From Methylorubrum extorquens (GTDB lineage: Bacteria; Pseudomonadota; Alphaproteobacteria; Rhizobiales; Beijerinckiaceae): 64,000 nucleotides of DNA. Location of the stretch: assembly GCF_024169925.1 (NCBI RefSeq), contig NZ_JALJXF010000002.1, forward strand, positions 135,519 to 199,518. Reading direction: 5' to 3'. Below the pieces are notes generated by a model. That model worked only from the letters and a program-made list of their open reading frames with translations. It was not told where the DNA came from and made no database searches. Position 1 is the stretch's first letter. Each line of letters starts with the position of its first letter. Shown one piece after another: positions 23,929 through 33,093 of the stretch. The translations under genes were made by a program, and so were the position numbers.

Positions 23929-24204
23929 ATGGGAACGAAGCGGCACAAGCCGGAAGACGTGGTCGCCAAGCTGCGGCAGGTGGATGTTCTGGTCTCGCAG
24001 GGCCAGAGCGTGGCGGAGGCGATCCGGGCCATCGGCGTGACGGAAGTGACCTACTACCGCTGGCGCAAGGAGTACGGCGGCCTGAAGAGCGATCAGGTTC
24101 GACGGATGAAGGACTTGGAGGTTGAGAACCAGCGGCTGCGCAAGGCGATTGCGGATCTCACCCTCGACAAGCTGATCCTGCAGGAGGCCGCTCGGGGAAA
24201 CTGA
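23929..24204 (+). CDS. IS3-family transposase OrfA
   Basis: 91 residues: helix-turn-helix ([19 protein letters not shown], then [15 protein letters not shown]) and a leucine-zipper segment ([31 protein letters not shown]). It binds the IS ends and, after programmed -1 frameshifting, would be fused to OrfB to make the active transposase. Confidence 0.92.
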   Translation: MGTKRHKPEDVVAKLRQVDVLVSQGQSVAEAIRAIGVTEVTYYRWRKEYGGLKSDQVRRMKDLEVENQRLRKAIADLTLDKLILQEAARGN

Positions 24205-24242
24205 CCAGCCCCGCGCGCCGACGCGCCTGCATCGCGCATGTC

Positions 24243-25112
24243 ATGAACGTCCTAGACGTCTCCGAGCGCCGCGCCTGTCGGGCGCTCGGGCAGCATCGCT
24301 CGACGCAGCGCAAGGTGCCGCGGGGAAGAGAGGATGAGGCCGCGCTGACAGCCGACCTCGTGGAACTGGCTCGCCAGTACGGGCGCTACGGCTACCGGAA
24401 GATCGGTGCATTGCTGAAGGCGGCGGGCTGGTTCGTCAACGACAAGCGGGTCGAACGGATCTGGCGGCGCGAGGGGCTGAAGGTCCCGTCTCGGCAGCCC
24501 AAGCGCGGCCGCATCTGGGACGGGGATGGTTCCTGCCTGCGATTGCGGGCGGAGCGTCGCGATCACGTCTGGTCCTACGACTTTGTCGAAGCCCGCACGC
24601 ACGAGGGCCGCAAGTTCCGGATGCTGAACGTGGTCGATGAGTTCACGCGGGAGTGCCTGGCGATCCGCGTCGCACGCAAGCTGAAGGCGGCGGACGTGAT
24701 CGACGTGCTGTCCGACCTGTTCATCCTGCGCGGCGTGCCCGGCCATATCCGCTCGGACAACGGTCCGGAGTTCATCGCCAAGTCCGTGCAGGCCTGGATC
24801 ACCGGTGTCGGCGCCAGAACAGCCTACATCGCACCCGGCTCGCCATGGGAGAACGGTTACGTCGAGAGCTTCAACGCACGACTACGGGACGAGCTTTTGA
24901 ACGGTGAGATCTTCTACACGCTCAAGGAGGCGCAGATCGTGATCGAGAGTTGGCGTCTACACTACAACAGCGTGCGCCCGCACGCCTCGCTCGGCTACCG
25001 ACCACCGGCCCCGGAGGTGTTCGTGCCGGCCTTCACCGCTTGGCCGGCTGCGCTCACCCGGTCGGCTCCGCCGGCCAAGCGACCCGTGGAGCAAAGGCCG
25101 ACCCTGCACTAA
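24243..25112 (+). CDS. IS3-family transposase OrfB (DDE integrase core)
   Basis: 289 residues with an HTH_21-like segment ([22 protein letters not shown]) and the DDE core: D in [17 protein letters not shown] in [12 protein letters not shown] in [21 protein letters not shown]. The [16 protein letters not shown] ending is typical. The product is probably made as an OrfAB fusion, since the real reading begins in the OrfA overlap rather than at the listed ATG. It looks intact. Confidence 0.93.
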   Translation: MNVLDVSERRACRALGQHRSTQRKVPRGREDEAALTADLVELARQYGRYGYRKIGALLKAAGWFVNDKRVERIWRREGLKVPSRQPKRGRIWDGDGSCLRLRAERRDHVWSYDFVEARTHEGRKFRMLNVVDEFTRECLAIRVARKLKAADVIDVLSDLFILRGVPGHIRSDNGPEFIAKSVQAWITGVGARTAYIAPGSPWENGYVESFNARLRDELLNGEIFYTLKEAQIVIESWRLHYNSVRPHASLGYRPPAPEVFVPAFTAWPAALTRSAPPAKRPVEQRPTLH

Positions 25113-25146
25113 CTTAGAACTTGGACCACCGCGTGGGGGCCGATCA

Positions 25147-25501
25147 GCGTGTCGGAGACGAAGTCGAGGCTCCAGCGCTGGTTCGGCTCCTGCGGCGCGG
25201 CGGCCGGTGCCCGCGTGCCAAGGGCACGTTTGCGCCCACCGCGCCTGCGCACCGAGAGCCGCTCTTCCCGATAGAGGCGGAACAGCTTCTTGTGGTTCAG
25301 CGTGAGGCCCTCCCGCCGCAGCAGGATGAGCAGGCGCCGGTAGCCGAACCGGCGGCGCTCGCCGGCCAGGCCGCGCAGGCGTACCCGCACGGCCGCATCG
25401 TCACCTCGCGTCGAGGCGTAGCGGTAGGTCTTCGGCTCCAGGCCGATCAGCCCGCAGGCGCGACGCTGCGAGTAGCCCTTCTCCTCGATGGCCCAGCTCA
25501 C
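25147..25501 (-). pseudogene. OrfB fragment of a second IS3 element, cut by the insertion
   Basis: MSWAIEEKGYSQRRACGLIGL, then GERRRFGYRRLLILLRREGLTLNHKKLFRLYREE and NQRWSLDFVSDTL is a typical OrfB start up to the first catalytic aspartate. The text then changes into the terminal repeat of the inserted element. The remaining two thirds with the other DDE residues are missing on the far side, so a deletion accompanied or followed the insertion. Confidence 0.85.
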
Positions 25502-25524
25502 GGCCGTTCTCCGTGCGCCGGGCG

Positions 25525-25791
25525 TCAGAAGTTTTTTCTCAAACCCTCACGCAGCGTGGCCACGTCGAGCATCGCTTCGGCCAGGAGTTTCTTGAGCTTG
25601 CGGTTCTCCTCGTCGAGCGTCTTCAGGCGGCGCGCGTCCGAGACCTCCATGCCGCCGTAGCGAGAGCGCCACGTGTAGAACGTCGCGTCGCTGATGCCGT
25701 GGCGGCGGCAGATCTCAGCGACCGGCAGCCCGGCCTGCTGCTCCTTCAGGATGCCGATGATCTGCTCTTCGCTGAACCGGCTCTTCTTCAT
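25525..25791 (-). CDS. IS3-family OrfA of the interrupted element
   Basis: 88 residues: [21 protein letters not shown], an HTH ([24 protein letters not shown]) and the zipper ([24 protein letters not shown]). Complete in itself, but its OrfB partner is truncated, so the element cannot move on its own. The IS end probably lies near 25812-25825. Confidence 0.9.
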   Translation of the reverse strand: MKKSRFSEEQIIGILKEQQAGLPVAEICRRHGISDATFYTWRSRYGGMEVSDARRLKTLDEENRKLKKLLAEAMLDVATLREGLRKNF

Positions 25792-26173
25792 CGTCCGTCT
25801 CCTGATCGACGGACCTTAGCTTCAGAATGAGGGCAGGCCAGAGGGCAAGATCAACATGCTTCAGAGCGACCTGAGTGAGCAAGAGGGCGATGCCTTGCAG
25901 CCGCCTGTGGATGGCCAGAGGGCGCCCTTGGCAATGAGCGCAGGATCGTATCCACTGCGTGTGCGCAAGAAGGTAAAGCGCATGCAATTGCAATGATTTA
26001 GTAGATGTCTTTTGCTGAGGTCGTTCTGGGTGAGAATCCTGGCGCCCCAGCCAAAGGCTCGAGATTCTCAGCCGACCGTTGATTCTCCGGCTGTTTTCGG
26101 ACCCGCCCGGGCCGACCGCTCCGTCCAGGTCCACTCGGGAGGTCCACTTGTCCGGACGGCAGGGATTCCTGCC

Positions 26174-26428
26174 TTGCCTCGCACCCGCCGCCGCCGACAA
26201 ACGGTCTTTTTTCGCCGTATCATCCCCCACGACCTGCGCCAGCGGTTCGGCCAGCGCGAGATCCTGCGCTCGCTCGGGCGGGCCACGCCGGGCGAGGCCC
26301 GACGGATGGCGCAACGATCGTGGGATGGGACGGATCAGCTCTCAAGAACTGAATTGCTGAGGCGACCTTTTAATCAGGCTGCGATGATTGATAGATCTGC
26401 GCCTTCAGCAGACAAGGGCATTCCTTGA
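26174..26428 (+). pseudogene. N-terminal scrap of a phage-type integrase (DUF6538-like)
   Basis: The codons around 26174-26320 read PRTRRRRQTVFFRRIIPHDLRQRFGQREILRSLG, then ATPGEARRMAQ, the usual opening of integrases that begin with a DUF6538-type domain. After that the text fades and stops at 26428; the catalytic domain is absent. The stretch 25826-26170 upstream shows no gene. Confidence 0.5.
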
Positions 26429-26474
26429 GTCGGCCGGCCGGCCGGTTTGTTGATGCCAATAGGTGTTTGGCCTG

Positions 26475-27491
26475 CTAACGCTGGCTCAGGGTACTGGTGC
26501 GCTCGACCAAATGAGGCCTGACCAGCGCCTCCGTGGCTTCGCCGGCTTGCGACGCGATCAGCGCCAACGCGGACTCGGTGACCGCCGCGAGCCCGATATC
26601 GACCGTGGTCAAGCGGTACGACGGCCAAGCCGCAGCCGCGATGTTGTCGTAGCCGGCGACGAGCACATCCTCGGGACAGCGTAGCCCGAACTCATGCCGA
26701 AGCCCGTCGATGGCGCCCATCGCGGTCAGGTCGTTGAAGCAGAACAGGCCGTCGGGCCCGGTGCCCGAAGCGTAGAGCGCTCGAACCGCCTCGTAGCCGC
26801 CGCCGTGCTTGTGGTCGCCCTGAGCGCGGGCGTAGCTGTCGATCCCGAGTTCCCGCAGCCCCTCCCGGAAGCCGGCCTCGCGACGCTCCTGGCCCATCGT
26901 TCCGGACCGGCCCGCGACGTAGCCGAAGCGTCGGGCACCCCGCTCGTGGAGCAGGCGCGCCATCTCGGCGCCCGCCCAGGCATCATCGGTCACGACGGTC
27001 CGCACCCAGTCCGTAGTCGCCGGGGAGTTCAGGGTGACGACCGGCACCCCGAAGCGCGAGAGCGCCTGCACGACCTCCGGCTCGGTAACCGGCAGCGAGC
27101 TCAGGATCGCGTCGACCTGATAGCCCGCGAGCAGCTCGACCGCAGAGCCCAGCGCCCACTCGTCCTCGACCTGCACCAGCATGACCTGGCGGCCGGTTCG
27201 CTGCAGGCCGGCCGTGAAGCTCTCCAGGGTCATGGCGTGAAACGGGTTGGACAGCGCGCCCACTGCTACGGCGACGATGTCCGAACGACCGGTCATCAGC
27301 GAGCGCGAGAGAAGGTTCGGCCGATAGCCAAGGCTCTCGGCCGCGGCGAGGACCTTGGCCCGCGTTGACGGCGAGGCGACGCTGCCGGGCGTGAACGTCC
27401 GTGACACCGCCGATTGCGAGACGCCGGCCAGACGCGCGACCTCGACCGACGAAGGTGGACGCTTCCGAGTCACCGGCCCGACCTCGCTCAT
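26475..27491 (-). CDS. LacI-family transcriptional regulator
   Basis: 338 residues. The N-terminal helix-turn-helix and hinge (VEVARLAGVSQSAVSRTF, then LAAAESLGYRPNLLSRSLMTG) are classical LacI. The periplasmic-binding-protein-like effector domain follows (VDAILSSLPVTEPEVVQAL to LRCPEDVLVAGYDNIAAAAWPSYRLTTVD). The hinge text LSRSL fits minor-groove binding. It is divergent from the GH15 gene with a 209-nt gap, so it may control that gene. The ligand is unknown. Confidence 0.93.
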   Translation of the reverse strand: MSEVGPVTRKRPPSSVEVARLAGVSQSAVSRTFTPGSVASPSTRAKVLAAAESLGYRPNLLSRSLMTGRSDIVAVAVGALSNPFHAMTLESFTAGLQRTGRQVMLVQVEDEWALGSAVELLAGYQVDAILSSLPVTEPEVVQALSRFGVPVVTLNSPATTDWVRTVVTDDAWAGAEMARLLHERGARRFGYVAGRSGTMGQERREAGFREGLRELGIDSYARAQGDHKHGGGYEAVRALYASGTGPDGLFCFNDLTAMGAIDGLRHEFGLRCPEDVLVAGYDNIAAAAWPSYRLTTVDIGLAAVTESALALIASQAGEATEALVRPHLVERTSTLSQR

Positions 27492-27700
27492 AGGCACTGC
27501 CTCCGACGCAGCCCTTTTCCGTGCGCCGGGCTGCATAGGTATGCAACTGATGCTGCGATGCACTGTTGTCGAGGTACGCGCCGCCGATCGGCAGGCACTC
27601 CTCGCCCTTCTCCTCGCCCTTCTCGGCCCAAAGCCCGCCCCATGCCCAAGAACTGAAGCCGCCCGAAACCATCGCACGAGCACGGGACCCTAGCAGCACC

Positions 27701-29557
27701 ATGAGCAAACGGACGAACGGCGGGCGAGACTTCGCCGGGGACTGCAATGGCGCCGGCTCGGACGGCGCCCGCTTGCCGGGCTCGGACTTCCCGATCCAAG
27801 ACTACGCCGCATTGGGCGACGGGCGCTCCGTCGTCCTCGTGGCGCCGGATGGTGCCGTCGCGTGGTGGTGCGTGCCCGAGATGGACTCGCCCCCGCTCTT
27901 CGACAGCCTCCTCGACCCGCAAGCCGGCGGCTTCTTCCAGGTCGAGGCAGAGGGTGCCAAGGTCATCGAGCGGCGCTACCGCCGGGACAGCAACGTACTC
28001 GATACCGTGCTGGCCTCGGGCACGGGCCGGGCGCGTCTGACCGAGTCGCTCAACAGTTCCACCGCCGGCCGCCTGCCCTGGTGCGAGTTCGCCCGCCGCA
28101 TCGAGGTCCTGTCGGGTACGATGACGTTCCGCGTCCGCGCAGTGTTCGGCACGCGCGGCGACACGGCCTCGCCCTGGCTTCAGCCGAACCCGAACGGCTG
28201 CGTCTTCCACGTCGGGCCGGTGCTCGGGCTGTTCCGGTGCAGCGACAACGTCCGGGTCACCGAGGAGGATGACCGCACCATCGCCGCCACCGTGACCCTC
28301 GCCGAGGGCGAGCGCGCGACCGTGGCGTTGCTCGCAGGTGAGGACGAGCCGCTCGGAGTGCCGACGATGGAGGAGATCGACCATCGCATCGACGTCAGCG
28401 ACGAGGCTTGGCGGCGCTGGGCCGAAGGGCTGCGCTACGACGGCCCGCACCGCGACGAGGTCCGCCGCAGCGCGCTCGCGCTGAAGCTCCTCCTCTACTC
28501 GCCGAGCGGCGCCATCGCCGCGGCAGCCACGACGTCCCTGCCCGAGGGCATCGGCGGGGAGAAGAATTACGATTACCGCTACGCCTGGATCCGGGATGCA
28601 GGTTACTCGGTGAACGCCTTCCTGCGGGTCGGCGCGATGCCGGAGGCCAAGGCGGCTTTCTCCTGGCTGATGAAGCGCCTCGACCAGCACGGTCCTCGGG
28701 TGCTCTACACCCTGTGCGGCGAGGTCGGACCGGACGAGCGGGCCCTGGAGCTGCCGGGTTACCGCGCCTCGCGCCCGGTCCTGGTCGGCAACGCCGCGGC
28801 TCTACAGCACCAGCACGGCATCTACGGCGACATCTTCGAGACGGCGGCCCTGTTCGTGGCCGATGGCAACATCCTCGACCAAAGAAGCGCCACCGTGCTG
28901 TCGGCGCTCGCCGACCAAGCCGCCGACCGCTGGCGCCAGAAGGATGCCGGCATCTGGGAGCTGCGAGAGCCTCAGCACTACACGATGTCGAAGATCAGCG
29001 CCTGGCAGGGGCTCGCACGCGCCGTCGAGCTTGCCGAGGCCGGACACCTGCCCCCGACCTGCGTGCCGCGCTGGACGCGCGAGCGCGACCGCATCGCGGC
29101 CTGGATCGAGGAACATTGCTGGTCCGAAGCACGCAAGGCCTTCGTGCTCCATCCTGGCACCGAGCGGCTCGACGCGTCGCTGGCGCTGGCCGTCCGCTTC
29201 GGCTTCGACGGCCGGGACAGGCTGTCCTCGACGCTCGACGCGATCCGCGAGGAGCTCGGACGCGGGCCCTTCCTCTACCGTTACTCCGGGGCCGAGCGGG
29301 AGGAAGGCGCGTTCCTGGCCTGCTCGTTCTGGCTGGCGGAGGCGCTGGCAGAGCTCGGGCGGCAGGAGGAGGCAGAGCAGGTCTTCACCGGCACGATCCG
29401 TGCTCTGCCTGCAGGGGTCGGCATCCTGAGCGAGATGGTCGACCTGAAGACCGGTGACTTCCTCGGCAACACGCCGCAGGGTCTCAGTCACCTCGCCCTG
29501 ATCCATGCCGCCTGCACGCTGCGCGGCGACCGGACCCGCCCTGTCAGAGCGGCCTGA
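27701..29557 (+). CDS. GH15 glucoamylase-type glycoside hydrolase
   Basis: 618 residues with no signal peptide, so probably cytoplasmic. It has the GH15 N-terminal beta-sandwich (FPIQDYAALGDGRSVVLVAPDG) and the (alpha/alpha)6 catalytic domain: NYDYRYAWIRDAGYSVNAF, GIWELREPQHYTMSKISAW with the presumed general acid Glu, and EREEGAFLACSFWLAEAL with the presumed base. Relatives in bacteria act as glucoamylases or trehalases; the exact sugar cannot be told. The divergent LacI regulator may respond to that sugar. Confidence 0.92.
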   Translation: MSKRTNGGRDFAGDCNGAGSDGARLPGSDFPIQDYAALGDGRSVVLVAPDGAVAWWCVPEMDSPPLFDSLLDPQAGGFFQVEAEGAKVIERRYRRDSNVLDTVLASGTGRARLTESLNSSTAGRLPWCEFARRIEVLSGTMTFRVRAVFGTRGDTASPWLQPNPNGCVFHVGPVLGLFRCSDNVRVTEEDDRTIAATVTLAEGERATVALLAGEDEPLGVPTMEEIDHRIDVSDEAWRRWAEGLRYDGPHRDEVRRSALALKLLLYSPSGAIAAAATTSLPEGIGGEKNYDYRYAWIRDAGYSVNAFLRVGAMPEAKAAFSWLMKRLDQHGPRVLYTLCGEVGPDERALELPGYRASRPVLVGNAAALQHQHGIYGDIFETAALFVADGNILDQRSATVLSALADQAADRWRQKDAGIWELREPQHYTMSKISAWQGLARAVELAEAGHLPPTCVPRWTRERDRIAAWIEEHCWSEARKAFVLHPGTERLDASLALAVRFGFDGRDRLSSTLDAIREELGRGPFLYRYSGAEREEGAFLACSFWLAEALAELGRQEEAEQVFTGTIRALPAGVGILSEMVDLKTGDFLGNTPQGLSHLALIHAACTLRGDRTRPVRAA

Positions 29558-29808
29558 TGATCCTTGTTGATCTGCCTGGATCCGCTCCGCTCGACGCCGA
29601 GGCGGCGGAAGCGGTCGCGCCGGCCGTGGCCGTTCCGGGGGTCAACCCAGCCCCGGTCCTCGCCGCGCTGGCAATCGGCGGATTCAAGCCGTCTCCGGGG
29701 CCGGCCTCTGCTTGGCTCAACCGCTGCCGGAGACCGGCCAAGGAATGGGGTCAAGAAATGGGGCCAAGGAATGGGAATGCCGCAACGACGATTCGATGCA
29801 CGGCCTGC

Positions 29809-31233
29809 TCAAGGACCGGCTTGGCTGGAACGTCTGCAAATTCCGAGGATGGATAGGCGGGCTTGGTCGAGCAGCATGAGGTCGTCGAATAGAAGGCGAC
29901 GGTCGTGCTTCACCAAGCGGCCTCCGACCATGACGGTTGCAACATCCTCCGGTCGGGCCGAGTAGACGAGGAGCGCCGACGGATCGCCGCCCTTGAAACC
30001 CGCGAGGTTCCAGGTGTCGAGCCGAACGATCTGCAGGTCGGCCGCGCGGCCCGGCACGAGGGTGCCGATCTCCGCATCGAGGCCCATCGCCCGCGCCCCG
30101 CCAACCGTCGCCAGTTCCAGGAGCCGGCGGGGCGAGACGGCCGTCTCGTCACGCGCGGCGCCGGCCTGGGTGAGCGCGGCGAGGCGCATGAGGGCGAACA
30201 TGTCGGTGGAGCCGGCCAGCGCACTTCCATCGATGCCGAAGCCGAGGCGCCGGATCCCGGCGAAGCGATCGATCCGGGTCAGGCCGTAGCCGACCCGGTG
30301 CTCGGTCAGAGGCGTGACCACGAGGCCGGCGCCGGCCTCCTCCAGCGCGGCGAGCTGGTCGTCCCGGGCGTCGGTCGCATGGATGACCTGCAGGCCCGGC
30401 CGAAGCATCCGCCGGGCGATCAGGGCGTCGAACATCGCCTCCGCCCGTCCCGGTACCGTGCCGCTGACATGGACCTGCACCGGCAGCCCGAGCCGGCGGG
30501 CCGCCTCCCATTCCCCCTGCTTGATCGCCCAGGCCCGCGCGTCGTCGAGATCCTGCGGCAGGCGCCAAGCGAGGCCGAGAGAGAGGCGACCGCCGGCCGA
30601 GCGGTCCGCCCAGCCCCGCTGCCATTCCTCGACATGGGCGAGATCGATCGGGGCCGCCGCGGTCTTGCTCGTCATCCCGTAGAGCAGCCGCGCCCGGATC
30701 TGCGCGTCCCGCAGCGCCCGGAGGCCGGCCTCCGCGTGTTCGCGGTCGCGCACGGCGTCGAAGAAGTCGGCCGTCGTGGTGATGCCGGAGGCCAGACTCT
30801 CCACGGCGCTCAGCAGCATGCCGATATAGGTGTCCTCCGGCCTGTAATGCGCCGACAGCCGGTTGGTGACGGGAAAGAACGCGGTCTCGGGCGTGTTGCC
30901 GTAGAGACCCCGCATCTGGCTGATCGCGCCATGGGTGTGGGCATCGACGAAGCCCGGCAGGACCACCGCGCCCGCCGCCTCGACGATGTCGGCGCCCTCC
31001 GGAGCCGGCAGGCCGCGTCCGATCTCGGCGATACGCCCGTCGCGAACGAGGATGTCGGCCCCGGGCAGGTCGCCCCGCACGGCATCCATCGTCATGACGT
31101 AGCCGCCGCGGATCAGGATCACGTTTCCGGGCGGGGGCCCTCCGGGCGTGGCCCGGGCCGCCGCATCGGACGAGGCGCCCGCCAGCACGGCGCCGTACAT
31201 CGCTTTCCCGAGGTCGCGCCGACTCATCGCCAT
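29809..31233 (-). CDS. exported amidohydrolase-superfamily enzyme
   Basis: 474 residues of the cytosine deaminase / atrazine chlorohydrolase branch. The metal ligands are visible: H99 and H101 (FVDAHTHGAIS), H255 (VQVHVSGTV), H285 (QVIHATDARDD) and D335 (GFGIDGSALAGSTDM). A twin-arginine-type leader (MSRRDLGKAMYGAVLAGASS) suggests Tat export, unusual for this branch. The substrate, probably an aromatic or heterocyclic amine, is unknown. The C-terminal strand region (SARPEDVATVMVGGRLVKHD) is normal. Confidence 0.88.
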   Translation of the reverse strand: MAMSRRDLGKAMYGAVLAGASSDAAARATPGGPPPGNVILIRGGYVMTMDAVRGDLPGADILVRDGRIAEIGRGLPAPEGADIVEAAGAVVLPGFVDAHTHGAISQMRGLYGNTPETAFFPVTNRLSAHYRPEDTYIGMLLSAVESLASGITTTADFFDAVRDREHAEAGLRALRDAQIRARLLYGMTSKTAAAPIDLAHVEEWQRGWADRSAGGRLSLGLAWRLPQDLDDARAWAIKQGEWEAARRLGLPVQVHVSGTVPGRAEAMFDALIARRMLRPGLQVIHATDARDDQLAALEEAGAGLVVTPLTEHRVGYGLTRIDRFAGIRRLGFGIDGSALAGSTDMFALMRLAALTQAGAARDETAVSPRRLLELATVGGARAMGLDAEIGTLVPGRAADLQIVRLDTWNLAGFKGGDPSALLVYSARPEDVATVMVGGRLVKHDRRLLFDDLMLLDQARLSILGICRRSSQAGP

Positions 31234-31444
31234 CGTCCTGACGAACCCTCCCCGGATCTCCGCCCGATGCGAGATAGGTCATCGATGACCGCTGCATCAT
31301 CGCCGGGTTCGACAGGGTGTCTTTCCGTTTCGGACAGTTCGGCCGGTCGCCACGGCGCGTTAATGCGAGGCACCGCGCGACGGCGGCCATCGCCGACCAT
31401 CGCCGACCGCGGCGGGCGGTTCTTCAAGCGAAGAGGGGAGACTT

Positions 31445-31741
31445 TTGAGTTCGGACGCACACGTCATCAACCGGGCTGCCAGCGTCGGCGCGAGCGACCG
31501 CTTCGTGCGCTGGCTCGGCTGGATCGCGACCGTCACCGGCGTCCTGATGTTCGTCTCCTATCTCGACCAGATCCAGCTGAACCTCGCCGGACAGAAGGGC
31601 TCGGTCATTCAGCCGCTCGCCACGGTGGTGAATTGCGGGCTGTGGACGACCTACGGCGCCCTGCGCCGGGATTGGCCGGTCTCCTTCGCCAACGCCCCCG
31701 GAATCGTCCTCGGAGCCGTCGCCCTGATCACCGCGCTCTGA
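31445..31741 (+). CDS. SemiSWEET-like small sugar transporter
   Basis: 98 residues with three membrane helices: WLGWIATVTGVLMFVSYLDQI, IQPLATVVNCGLWTTYGAL and FANAPGIVLGAVALITAL. This three-helix bundle with the conserved N-C-x-x-W-T-x-Y-G text of helix 2 is the SemiSWEET/MtN3 unit, which dimerises to let sugars cross the membrane. The start is a TTG at 31445, six bases after a strong GAGGGGAG. No partner gene is adjacent. Confidence 0.72.
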   Translation: MSSDAHVINRAASVGASDRFVRWLGWIATVTGVLMFVSYLDQIQLNLAGQKGSVIQPLATVVNCGLWTTYGALRRDWPVSFANAPGIVLGAVALITAL

Positions 31742-31775
31742 CGGGCCGGCCCGGCACTCGTCTTCAGCGCGCGCG

Positions 31776-32819
31776 TCAGGCGGGTTTCGCCTCGGCGAGT
31801 CCGGGCTCGGCGAGGCGAGGCTCGGCGAGTTTAGGCTCGGGACGGCGCCGCACGGCGTCGATGCGCGGCTGCAGCTTCGCCAGCGCCGCAGCCTCGAACA
31901 GGCCGAGATCCGCGCTCTCGGCCAGGGACGTCGTCATCTCGTCTTCCATGAAGGCGATGAAGGCGCGAACCCGCCGGGGCTGGTGCAGACGCGCCGGGTA
32001 GACGATGCGGACCCACCGATCCGTCCCACCCCACCAGTCCGGCAGGATGCGCACGAGGCGCCCGGTCCGCACGTCGTCGGCCACGTCCCAGGCCGCCTTC
32101 ATCGCGATGCCGAGATCCGCCAACGCGCCGACATGGCAGATCTCGCCGTCATTGCCGCCGGCCACGGAGCGGATCGGGATCTCGACCGATTCCTCGCCGC
32201 GCCACAGCCGCCACTGGCTCGGCGCCGGATCGCCCACCGTCAGGCAGGCATGGCCGGCGAGGTCGAAGGGATCGCGCGGCGTACCGGCCTTCGCGAGATA
32301 GGCCGGGGAGGCGCACAGAACGCGCGCGTCCGGCACGAAGGCGCGGGCGATCAGGCGGCTGTCGGCGAGGGGCGCCTGCCGCATGGCCACGTCGATTCGG
32401 CGCTCCACGAGGTCGAGGACGTCGTCGCTGGTCAGGATCTGGACCGAGATGTCGGGGTGGCGGGCGAGGAAGCGGGGCAGGCGCGGCGCGATCTGCCGCT
32501 GCGCGAAGCCCGCCGTGGCCGTTACGCGGACGACGCCGCTGGCACCGTCGCCGCAGACCTCCTCCGCCGCCTGGATGGCGTCGAGCGCCATCCGGCAGCG
32601 CCCGAGGAATTCCTGGCCCTCCTCGGTCAGGCCGAGCTGGCGCGTCGTCCGCTGGAGCAGGCGGACGCCGAGCTGCGCCTCCAGGCGCTTGAGTCGCTTG
32701 GAAACCACGGTGAGCGAGACGTCGAGTTCCTGCGCGGCACCGGACAGGCTGCCCGCCCGCATGATGGCGTCGAAGACGCGAAGATCGTCGATGCTGTCGA
32801 GCCGCCCCATCCGGCGCAT
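31776..32819 (-). CDS. LysR-family transcriptional regulator
   Basis: About 347 residues. The winged helix-turn-helix (LRVFDAIMRAGSLSGAAQELDVSLTVVSKRLKRLE) is followed by the co-inducer domain (VRVTATAGFAQRQIAPRLPRFLARHPDISVQI). The end is unusual: after the domain the protein carries a repetitive tail (PKLAEPRLAEPGLAEAKPA) encoded by tandem GGCTCGGCGAG-like units. Starts at 32819 or 32810 lack a clear ribosome binding site. It is divergent from the Gfo/Idh/MocA gene and may control it. Confidence 0.92.
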   Translation of the reverse strand: MRRMGRLDSIDDLRVFDAIMRAGSLSGAAQELDVSLTVVSKRLKRLEAQLGVRLLQRTTRQLGLTEEGQEFLGRCRMALDAIQAAEEVCGDGASGVVRVTATAGFAQRQIAPRLPRFLARHPDISVQILTSDDVLDLVERRIDVAMRQAPLADSRLIARAFVPDARVLCASPAYLAKAGTPRDPFDLAGHACLTVGDPAPSQWRLWRGEESVEIPIRSVAGGNDGEICHVGALADLGIAMKAAWDVADDVRTGRLVRILPDWWGGTDRWVRIVYPARLHQPRRVRAFIAFMEDEMTTSLAESADLGLFEAAALAKLQPRIDAVRRRPEPKLAEPRLAEPGLAEAKPA

Positions 32820-33093
32820 TAGAGCGCCGGTTCTCGCACTATCAAGAGATTGCGAGGACCCGTGCCTTAGATTCATATTTGATCGTCAGCGAAATCGCTC
32901 TGCTGCGGCCGGGAACGGTCGAATCCCGCCATTCTTGCCTATGGGCGCAATCAGCCTTGCCGGATCGAGGGGGAGCGGATCGCCACCCGGTCTGTTTTCG
33001 ATTCATGCGCTGACGGAAGGCGTGGCCGCATCGCGGCCGCCCGGCATGTCCTGACCCTTCGTCAGCCCGTCCCGCCCACGGATAAAGTTCTTC

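Larger units (their letters stand above)
23864..25146 (+). mobile_element. IS3-family insertion sequence, apparently complete
   Basis: The ends carry imperfect inverted repeats: TGATCCGCCCCCACTGAAGT... at 23864-23888 and, at 25123-25146, a sequence whose reverse complement starts TGATCGGCCCCCACGCGGTG. Between them lie OrfA and OrfB in the usual arrangement. It is inserted inside the OrfB of another IS3 element read on the minus strand. Confidence 0.85.

Noticed and set aside
26475..27683. Longer start for the LacI gene at 27683
   Set aside because: The added residues overlap the divergent promoter region and do not resemble a LacI N-terminus; 27491 places the HTH correctly.
29557..29856. Short plus-strand ORF after the GH15 gene (MILVDLPGSAPLDAEAAEAV)
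   Set aside because: Low-complexity text, no ribosome binding site, no family; the 251-nt gap is treated as non-coding.
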